From Lachnospiraceae bacterium (GTDB taxonomy: Bacteria > Bacillota > Clostridia > Lachnospirales > Lachnospiraceae): DNA of 10,557 nt. The position numbers and the translations under genes were made by a program. The DNA lies in assembly GCA_017404585.1 (NCBI GenBank), contig JAFRCB010000060.1, positions 1 through 10,557 of the forward strand. The letters run 5' to 3'. This document shows, piece after piece, positions 5,697 through 10,557 of this stretch (position 1 is its first letter; every line of letters starts with the position of its first letter). The notes under the pieces were generated by a model, which was not told the origin of the DNA, did not search any database, and worked only from the letters and a program-made list of their open reading frames with translations.

Positions 5697-6887
5697 ATGA
5701 ATAATTTTGTACAGTATACACCGACAAAAGTAGTTTTCGGCAAAGGCACGGAGATGCAGGCAGGCGAGCTGATTAAGGCAGACGGCGGCAGCCGTGTATT
5801 TGTAGTTTATGGCGGCGGCAGCGCAGTTAAGAGCGGACTGCTGGGTCGCGTGACAAAGTCCATTGAGGATGCCGGCCTTGCAGCTATGCCTTATGGCGGC
5901 GTCAAGCCCAATCCTACGCTGGCACATGCGGAGGAAGGTGTCCGCCAGGCCGTGGAATTTGGTGCGGATTACATTCTGGGCGTAGGCGGCGGCAGTGTTA
6001 TTGATACTGCTAAGGCGATTGCCCATGGAACGTCCCATCCCGATGCAGCACTCTGGGATATCTGGTTTAAGAAGGTCAAGATCACAAAATCTCTGCCGAT
6101 TGCCTGTGTGCTGACCATCGCGGCAGCCGGCTCGGAAATGTCCGCGGACTCGGTCCTGACGAATGAAGAGAACGGCAAAAAGAAGGGCTTCGGCACGGAT
6201 CTGAATCGCTGCAGATTCGCCATTATGAACCCTGAGCTTCTGCCTTCTGTTCCAGACTATTACTTCTTTGCAGGTGTCGCTGATATCATGATGCATACTA
6301 TGGAACGCTATTTCATCCCGGGAATTAAGTGTGAACTGACAGATGAGATCGCGGAAGGCCTCCTGCGTACGGTCATTAAGAACGCCAGGATCGTGAAAGA
6401 GAACCGCAATGATTATGATGCCAACGCTGAGATTATGTGGGCAGGAGCTCTGTCCCATAACGACCTGACGGAATGCGGCAGAGGCAAGGACTTCTCGGTA
6501 CACAAGCTTGGCCAGCAGATGGGCGGCATGTATGACCTTGTCCACGGCGCGACCATAACCGCGGTCTGGAGCGCATGGGCAGCATATCTGTACAAAGACT
6601 GCCCGTCCAGGTTCTCTCAGTATGCCCGCAAGGTATGGGGCGTGACAGAAGAGGATGATATCAAGGCTTCAGAAGAAGGAATCCGCAAAACTGTTGCGTT
6701 CTTCCGCGAGATTGGCATGCCGGTATCCATTAAGGAGATGGGCATTACCCCCACGGAGGAAGAGCTTGATCAGCTGTCGCTGGAAGCTTCCTACTTTAAG
6801 ACTATTACAATTACCAAGATCAAGCCGGTAGATTATGAAGGCATCAAGGAAATGTATCATATGGCTATGGATGGTGTAGAGGTCTGA
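5697..6887 (+). CDS. Iron-containing alcohol dehydrogenase, YqhD/BdhA (butanol dehydrogenase) type
   Basis: Cytoplasmic group III alcohol dehydrogenase of 396 residues, the full family length, interconverting aldehydes and primary alcohols. The N-terminal dinucleotide domain shows YGGGSAVKSG (38-47) and GVGGGSVIDTAKAIA (95-109). The metal ligands are all present: D196 and H200 (GVADIMMHTMERYF), H269 (SVHKLGQQ) and H283 (DLVHGAT). Gly rather than Asp at position 39 is the arrangement seen in NADPH-using YqhD, so NADP(H) is likely. AGGAGGA (5680-5686) lies 10 bases before the ATG. The gene is monocistronic, with its own promoter region and a strong terminator. In a fermentative anaerobe it probably reduces aldehydes while consuming reductant, or detoxifies them. 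The neighbouring aldehyde oxidoreductase handles the same compounds in the other direction, but it is on a separate transcript, so the link is inferred. Confidence 0.95.
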   Translation: MNNFVQYTPTKVVFGKGTEMQAGELIKADGGSRVFVVYGGGSAVKSGLLGRVTKSIEDAGLAAMPYGGVKPNPTLAHAEEGVRQAVEFGADYILGVGGGSVIDTAKAIAHGTSHPDAALWDIWFKKVKITKSLPIACVLTIAAAGSEMSADSVLTNEENGKKKGFGTDLNRCRFAIMNPELLPSVPDYYFFAGVADIMMHTMERYFIPGIKCELTDEIAEGLLRTVIKNARIVKENRNDYDANAEIMWAGALSHNDLTECGRGKDFSVHKLGQQMGGMYDLVHGATITAVWSAWAAYLYKDCPSRFSQYARKVWGVTEEDDIKASEEGIRKTVAFFREIGMPVSIKEMGITPTEEELDQLSLEASYFKTITITKIKPVDYEGIKEMYHMAMDGVEV

Positions 6888-6949
6888 AACAGACACTGAC
6901 TTTGGATTAGAGCTTCTGCACTATCTCGTTTAGTCCCGTCTTTGACAGT

Positions 6950-6994
6950 AAAATGCGGAAGGACCTTTTTGCAAAGGAATCTTCCGCATTTTTT
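6950..6994 (+). terminator. Strong rho-independent terminator after adh
   Basis: AAAATGCGGAAG (6950-6961) pairs perfectly with CTTCCGCATTTT (6981-6992), with further CCTT/AAGG pairing in the loop, and runs into a T-tract. It closes the alcohol dehydrogenase unit. The A-rich left flank means it could also stop minus-strand transcription. The stretch from here to 7143 shows no gene and no convincing promoter. Confidence 0.9.
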
Positions 6995-7143
6995 CGCATC
7001 GCGCAGGATGGGTGGGTCAAGCCGGCCCATCTGATTTTGATAAAGTTGACTGATAACATTGCCCGGAATGTCATTTGAAATATGAGATTGCAAATCAAAG
7101 TGTCCCCATCTTTTTTGATACTGTTACTGTAGAGGTGAAGAAT

Positions 7144-8559
7144 ATGAAACAATTTCTGACAAGTAAAGACACTTCAAAATGGATGCTTTGCGTTCTGTTA
7201 ATCGCTTTTATTTTCGGACTCAGTGCCTGCACATCGAAGCCAATGCAGCCGGCAGAAGTACATGTCGCGACAGACGGAAGCGATGACACAGGCAGCGGAA
7301 AGCCGGAAGAACCGTATGCAACGGTCTCTTATGCCGCCCGGACGATGCCCGGGTCCGTGATTGTCGTACACGGCGGAACTTACGGACCGATTCGGCTCGA
7401 TGCGGACTCGTCCGGCACGGAAGATTCTCCCACTTGTATTCGTCCTGCGGAGGGAGAGACGGTGGTTGTGAAAGCTGAAGGAGAGGTTTGTATCTCCATT
7501 TGCAACACAAGCCATATCGTGATCGAGGGAATTGAAACAGAGGGCGGGACCCACGGTATTGATTATGAAAGTACGCGTGAGGCAGAGGATGCGACTCTTA
7601 GTGACATCACCTTTAGAAAATGCAAAGTCCATGGTGTGCGGGGAGTCCATGGCATCTGTGTTTATGCCCGCAATGATCTGACAGCTGTTTCCAATCTTAC
7701 TGTTGAGGAATGCGAGGTGTACGACTGTCAGTGCGGCTCAAGTGAGTCGGTAGTACTTAACGGCAATATAGACGGCTTTTTGATTGCGGGAAATCGGGTG
7801 CATGACAACAATAATATAGGAATCGACATGATTGGTTTCGAGGGGACAGCCATGCATCCGGATCAGGCCAGCGAAAAGAACCAATACGAAGCAGATCGGG
7901 TGAGGAATGGCATTTGCCGCGATAACGTCATATACAACATCAGCGCGGAAGGTAATGATGCCTATTTTGAAGATGGGGAATATGACCTCTGTGCGGATGG
8001 AATCTATGTCGATGGGGGATGTGACATAGAAATCTGCAATAATTTCATTTTCAATTGTGATATAGGTTTGGAAGTCGCGACGGAGCACAGCCCGGAGGAA
8101 AATGAAATATTCAAGGTGACCGGGGTCAACGTACATGACAATGTGATTGCGGACTGTCACGGATGGGCCGGGATCGGCTTCGGAGGCTACGACAGTGACC
8201 TCGGATTTACCGAAGAATGTGAGTTTGCTCATAATACGCTCGTGGACAACAGTACACAGATCGGTGTTCAGCGGAGCATGAACAACCGGGTATACGCGAA
8301 CCTGATTCTCGGAGGAGAAACAGCTGTCGAGTTTAACGATGACTTAAGTAAAGAGGATATGAAAAATGATATCAGCGGCAATGCGGCAGCTGATTTTGAG
8401 GATGAGGACAGCTGGAACGATGAATACGGAAAGCTGTACGCAGACCGGAAGGAAGCTGCGGAAGAGTTCCGATCTCTGATTGATGACGTGGGCTCACGTT
8501 TTGTTCCGGATGAAGATATGATGGAACTGTACCGTGAGAATGCGGGAATGGAAGAATAG
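7144..8559 (+). CDS. Right-handed parallel beta-helix lipoprotein (pectate-lyase-like fold, DUF1565-like N-terminus)
   Basis: Exported protein of 471 residues. The N-terminus has a positive region, a hydrophobic stretch (WMLCVLLIAFIFGL) and the lipobox LSAC, with C29 as lipid-modified residue, so it is anchored outside the cell membrane. Residues ~40-80 (VHVATDGSDDTGSG..PYATVSYAA) match the DUF1565-type entry into right-handed beta helices such as PL9 lyases and NosD-like proteins. Repeated strand-turn units follow (ISICNTSHIVIEGI, LTVEECEVYDC, FLIAGNRVHDNNNIGIDMIG, IEICNNFIFNCDIGLEV, VNVHDNVIADCHG). The C-terminus is strongly acidic. It may bind or cleave an acidic polysaccharide, but I cannot place catalytic residues. 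The ATG at 7144 is chosen because AGAGGTGA precedes it and the signal peptide starts there; an upstream in-frame ATG at 7075 would bury it. Confidence 0.88.
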   Translation: MKQFLTSKDTSKWMLCVLLIAFIFGLSACTSKPMQPAEVHVATDGSDDTGSGKPEEPYATVSYAARTMPGSVIVVHGGTYGPIRLDADSSGTEDSPTCIRPAEGETVVVKAEGEVCISICNTSHIVIEGIETEGGTHGIDYESTREAEDATLSDITFRKCKVHGVRGVHGICVYARNDLTAVSNLTVEECEVYDCQCGSSESVVLNGNIDGFLIAGNRVHDNNNIGIDMIGFEGTAMHPDQASEKNQYEADRVRNGICRDNVIYNISAEGNDAYFEDGEYDLCADGIYVDGGCDIEICNNFIFNCDIGLEVATEHSPEENEIFKVTGVNVHDNVIADCHGWAGIGFGGYDSDLGFTEECEFAHNTLVDNSTQIGVQRSMNNRVYANLILGGETAVEFNDDLSKEDMKNDISGNAAADFEDEDSWNDEYGKLYADRKEAAEEFRSLIDDVGSRFVPDEDMMELYRENAGMEE

Positions 8560-8650
8560 TTGGGACCGATCGGGCAAGGAAGGATGCGGTAACTAAACCG
8601 CGCGTGTATGATTTGGCATGCCGGGAGCTTGGAATCTGAGGAGCATTATT

Positions 8651-9178
8651 ATGCAGGATTTTTATTATAAACAGAATGCAGATAACACTTTCAGTGTTAT
8701 GGGATACCGCGGAGATGAAGCGGAGGTTGTTGTTCCGGGCAGTTATGGGGGAGCACCCGTTACGGTCATTAATGACAGGCTCTTTGCCGGACACAGGGAA
8801 ATAACCTCTGTCCATATCCCCGATTCAGTCACTAATATGGGATCATTCGTGTTCAGAGGATGTGAAAACCTTCACAGTATTGTGCTGCCTGCGGGATTGA
8901 CGGATTTGTGGGGATATACGTTCAGTGAGAGCTCTTTCGAGGAGATCGTGCTGCCGGACCGACTGACGAATCTTCCGCCGTTTACATTTGCAAACTGCAG
9001 GAATCTGAAAAAAGTGGTCTGTGGTGCCGGAATGAAAAAGATATATGCCTATGTCTTTGGAGGATGTGATGAGCTTCGTGAAGTGGTCTGCGGACCGGAT
9101 GTAGAAATCAGCCCGGATGCGTATAAAATTAAGCCCCCTTATTCAGAGAGGCAGTGGGGAGGATTTACCGGGAGATGA
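8651..9178 (+). CDS. BspA-type leucine-rich-repeat (LRR_5) protein, no signal peptide
   Basis: Protein of 175 residues built from a short N-terminal beta segment (FYYKQNADNTFSVMGYRGDEAEVVVP) and about five repeats of ~22-23 residues with the LRR_5/BspA pattern, for example ITSVHIPDSVTNMGSFVFRGC, LHSIVLPAGLTDLWGYTF, FEEIVLPDRLTNLPPFTFANC and LKKVVCGAGMKKIYAYVFGGC. LRR_5 proteins usually mediate protein or host-surface binding; most are large and secreted, whereas this one is small and lacks a signal sequence or anchor, so it is probably intracellular. The ATG at 8651 is preceded by GAGGAG at about 8 bases; an in-frame ATG at 8618 has no such site. Its last codon overlaps the start of the next gene (ATGA), so the two are likely made together. 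The partner is unknown. Confidence 0.85.
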   Translation: MQDFYYKQNADNTFSVMGYRGDEAEVVVPGSYGGAPVTVINDRLFAGHREITSVHIPDSVTNMGSFVFRGCENLHSIVLPAGLTDLWGYTFSESSFEEIVLPDRLTNLPPFTFANCRNLKKVVCGAGMKKIYAYVFGGCDELREVVCGPDVEISPDAYKIKPPYSERQWGGFTGR

Positions 9179-9540
9179 GGAACACGTCATTGAAAAAAGC
9201 AAGCAGAGTTCTGGATGTGGCTGTTTTTGTTTTTACCACGATGGCGATTGCAGGAGTATTTTATGAGGGGATGACCTTAAAGTGGTACGACATAGTGGGC
9301 GTTCTCGTTGTATGTATGGACTACACGTTCATGCCTGCTACAATTCTGCATCTCATTGTGGACAGAAAAGATAAGTGGATAGCGTTACACATATTTTCAA
9401 TGGTCCTTATAATCGCGGCTGTTGTTATGAAAATCGGAGGCATACCGTATCCGGCGATTACCCTCTTATTCTGGTATTTTTACCTGTGGTTTCTGTACGG
9501 AAGTATCCTTATCCGCATGTACATTAGTGCAAGAGAGTAA
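9175..9540 (+). CDS. Small four-helix integral membrane protein, unknown function
   Basis: Protein of 121 residues with a basic N-terminus (MRNTSLKKASR) and four predicted membrane segments: VLDVAVFVFTTMAIAGVFY, a second near DIVGVLVVCMDYTFMPATIL, WIALHIFSMVLIIAAVVM, and LLFWYFYLWFLYGSILI. No catalytic motif is recognised. I choose the ATG at 9175 because it overlaps the LRR gene stop as ATGA and GGAGG lies about 12 bases upstream; a GTG at 9154 would add seven residues. The coupling suggests that the LRR protein and this one work together at the membrane, which is an inference from arrangement only. Confidence 0.75.
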   Translation: MRNTSLKKASRVLDVAVFVFTTMAIAGVFYEGMTLKWYDIVGVLVVCMDYTFMPATILHLIVDRKDKWIALHIFSMVLIIAAVVMKIGGIPYPAITLLFWYFYLWFLYGSILIRMYISARE

Positions 9541-9575
9541 GGGCAAATGTAACGAACTCGAGAGGGATTTCAGCA

Positions 9576-10286
9576 ATGAACGCAAAGCGCGGATATGTGC
9601 CGGAGGATGACCGGAACTTTTCAACGGAGGCAGTCTCTACATTGAAAACCGCATCCGGGCACGTTGTATATCTTATAAATGAAGGCTATGATCTGAAGCA
9701 GGCGACAGTCTTCGCGGGCAATCATTTTATGCTTTCCGAGAGGCAGCGGCTGTCTATCATGAGGAGCGTTGCGACCCGGCAGCAGCTTGCAGGCCGAAAA
9801 GAGAAACAGGTTTTTGTTGATGATCTGTCTGGTACAGAAGTTTGGATCGATGGTTTTAATACGATTATCACACTGGAGGTGCTCCTTTGTGACTCTCTGC
9901 TTTTTTACTGCATGGATGGGACGATCCGTGATCTTGCCGCTCTGAGGGGAACATACCGGTTGATTCCGGAGACGACAGGGGCTGTGCGGCTGATGTTTGA
10001 CGTACTCAGAGATGCGGCGGTCGGCAAGGTAAATATTCTGCTCGATGAGCCGGTATCCAACTCCGGCAGATTGAAAGCTCTTATTGCGGATATTGCGGAA
10101 GCCGGAGGATATTCATTTGGCCTGGATATTCAGATTCGGCGGGATGTTGATCGGGCACTTTATGGAAAAGAACGGGTGATTACTACTGACTCGATTATTC
10201 TGGATCACTGCGCAAGCTGGGTGAATCTGACAGCAGAGTGCGTGAACCGCAAAGAGAAGCAGGGGATTCAGGTATGGGCTGATTAA
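9576..10286 (+). CDS. DUF434/DUF5616-family protein, possible PIN/NYN-like fold
   Basis: Soluble protein of 236 residues. Residues ~15-65 are helical (FAGNHFMLSERQRLSIMRSVA), typical of DUF434. From ~88 onward come VWIDGFNTIITLE, DGTIRDLAALRGTYR, VNILLDEPVSNSGRLKALI and VITTDSIILD, as in DUF434/DUF5616 proteins. Acidic residues D92, D157, D205 and D210 end predicted strands, and IDGFN resembles the first motif of NYN/PIN-like nucleases, so a metal-dependent nuclease is possible but unproven. The family has no biochemical function known to me. The start at 9576 has GAGAGGGA about 8 bases upstream. It lies 35 bp after the membrane protein gene and may be cotranscribed with it. No terminator is seen after the stop. 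Confidence 0.85.
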   Translation: MNAKRGYVPEDDRNFSTEAVSTLKTASGHVVYLINEGYDLKQATVFAGNHFMLSERQRLSIMRSVATRQQLAGRKEKQVFVDDLSGTEVWIDGFNTIITLEVLLCDSLLFYCMDGTIRDLAALRGTYRLIPETTGAVRLMFDVLRDAAVGKVNILLDEPVSNSGRLKALIADIAEAGGYSFGLDIQIRRDVDRALYGKERVITTDSIILDHCASWVNLTAECVNRKEKQGIQVWAD

Positions 10287-10297
10287 GGAAAGTGATG

Positions 10298-10537
10298 CCT
10301 TGACAATACTTCGAGCAGAACAGTTGGATGATAGTATAATGGTATTTCCATTTCTCATCTAAAAAAGTATAATAAACCTGGATTATTCATGACGTATGGG
10401 ACATGCCCTTGAAACGTCGATTTGTTACACAACAATACCACTATCCACGTTCGGCTCTCGGCAGGACGGCATTTGTCCACATAAATGGGCACAATACTCC
10501 CGTTGAGTTCTGAAAGCGGCATATGGTATTGTCAAGG
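10298..10537. mobile_element. Candidate insertion-sequence remnant / MITE-like element
   Basis: CCTTGACAATAC (10298-10309) recurs as its exact reverse complement at 10526-10537, so 12-bp inverted repeats bound a 240-bp segment. Read on the minus strand, the interior starts next to one repeat, contains a degraded transposase-like frame, and leaves ~45 bp between its stop and the other repeat, the layout of a small IS that has lost most of its gene. No target-site duplication is evident at the flanks (AGTGATG on one side, TTCATTG on the other). The repeat is seen; the IS reading is inferred. Confidence 0.4.
10355..10522 (-). pseudogene. Possible decayed DDE (IS4-like) transposase fragment
   Basis: A 55-codon frame whose middle, IYVDKCRPAESRTWIVVLL, resembles the segment of IS4-type DDE transposases that reads like FVRNRxKxxxWLxxLSTD ahead of the YGxRWxIE motif. 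Downstream bases still resemble that motif only if several frameshifts are allowed. There is no ribosome binding site, and the catalytic residues are gone, so it is presumably non-functional. This rests on remembered family patterns; chance similarity is possible. Confidence 0.3.
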
Positions 10538-10557
10538 TTCATTGTTCTGCTGTCAGA

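Noticed and set aside
5553..6545. Minus-strand open frame of 330 codons antisense to the alcohol dehydrogenase
   Set aside because: It lies opposite a complete, motif-rich dehydrogenase gene, its product has no recognisable domain, and no ribosome binding site is apparent. It is a codon-bias shadow.
8600..8625. GCGGT/ACCGC hairpin after the lipoprotein gene, considered as a terminator
   Set aside because: The stem is only 5 bp and there is no T-run, so the lipoprotein and LRR genes may still be cotranscribed.
10300..10340. Consensus TTGACA (10300) and TATAAT (10335) as a promoter pair
   Set aside because: The spacing is 29 bp, far from the 16-18 bp needed, and no gene follows. TTTCCA-N17-TATAAT at 10345-10373 has better spacing but also leads to no gene.
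10391..10418. Nested hairpin GACGT...ACGTC with inner GGG/CCC, considered as a riboswitch
   Set aside because: It matches no riboswitch core that I know, no gene or expression platform follows, and it lies within the possible transposase relic.
1..10557. CRISPR arrays, tRNA or rRNA genes, phage genes, toxin-antitoxin or known defence systems
   Set aside because: No regularly spaced direct repeats, no cloverleaf or rRNA signatures, and no nuclease-helicase or toxin-like gene pairs were seen. The DUF434-type protein alone is not evidence for a defence system.

Overview
The window looks like part of the chromosome of a strictly anaerobic, low-to-mid GC Firmicute, most likely a Clostridia/Lachnospiraceae-type gut or rumen bacterium. 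The evidence is a tungstopterin aldehyde oxidoreductase with NADH-dehydrogenase-like partner subunits, an iron-dependent alcohol dehydrogenase, a BspA-type leucine-rich-repeat protein, strong AGGAGG ribosome binding sites and compact operons. The assignment is inferred from gene content; no rRNA or tRNA is present to confirm it.

Left block (3-4771, + strand): a five-gene redox operon. It runs from the C-terminal ~435 residues of an aldehyde:ferredoxin oxidoreductase (AOR; the N-terminus lies outside the window), to a MoaD/ThiS-like sulfur carrier, a NuoE-like [2Fe-2S] subunit, a NuoF-like NADH/FMN subunit with extra ferredoxin domains, and a short NuoG-like iron-sulfur subunit that overlaps nuoF by ATGA. 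Together they look like an NAD(H)-linked aldehyde oxidoreductase complex. The architecture matches the electron-bifurcating NuoEFG-like modules known from bifurcating hydrogenases, BamGHI and tungsten BWOR enzymes. Aldehyde would be oxidised at the tungstopterin site, and electrons would pass through many Fe-S clusters to FMN and then to NAD+, possibly with ferredoxin as co-acceptor.

Middle block (4772-6994): hairpins separate the operon from a convergent minus-strand gene for a small acidic DUF4342-like protein (4897-5418), which has its own promoter and rho-independent terminator. A 278-bp divergent intergenic region with two inverted repeats leads into a YqhD/BdhA-type iron alcohol dehydrogenase (5697-6887), which ends at a strong terminator (6950-6994). 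AOR and alcohol dehydrogenase are adjacent enzymes of aldehyde metabolism, but they are separate transcription units.

Right block (7144-10286, + strand): a run of accessory genes: a right-handed beta-helix lipoprotein, a BspA-like LRR protein without a signal peptide, a four-helix membrane protein coupled to it by an ATGA overlap, and a DUF434/DUF5616-type protein with a possible PIN/NYN-like acidic triad. No terminator is visible between them.

The last 270 bp (10287-10557) has no intact gene. It holds a 12-bp inverted repeat 240 bp end to end and, on the minus strand, a 55-codon frame resembling a decayed DDE transposase core. It is best read as an insertion-sequence remnant or MITE-like relic.

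The most notable content is the AOR-NuoEF-short-NuoG operon. It is a variant of a known class rather than clearly a new system. Next come the LRR/membrane pair, the divergent operator region, and the IS relic.
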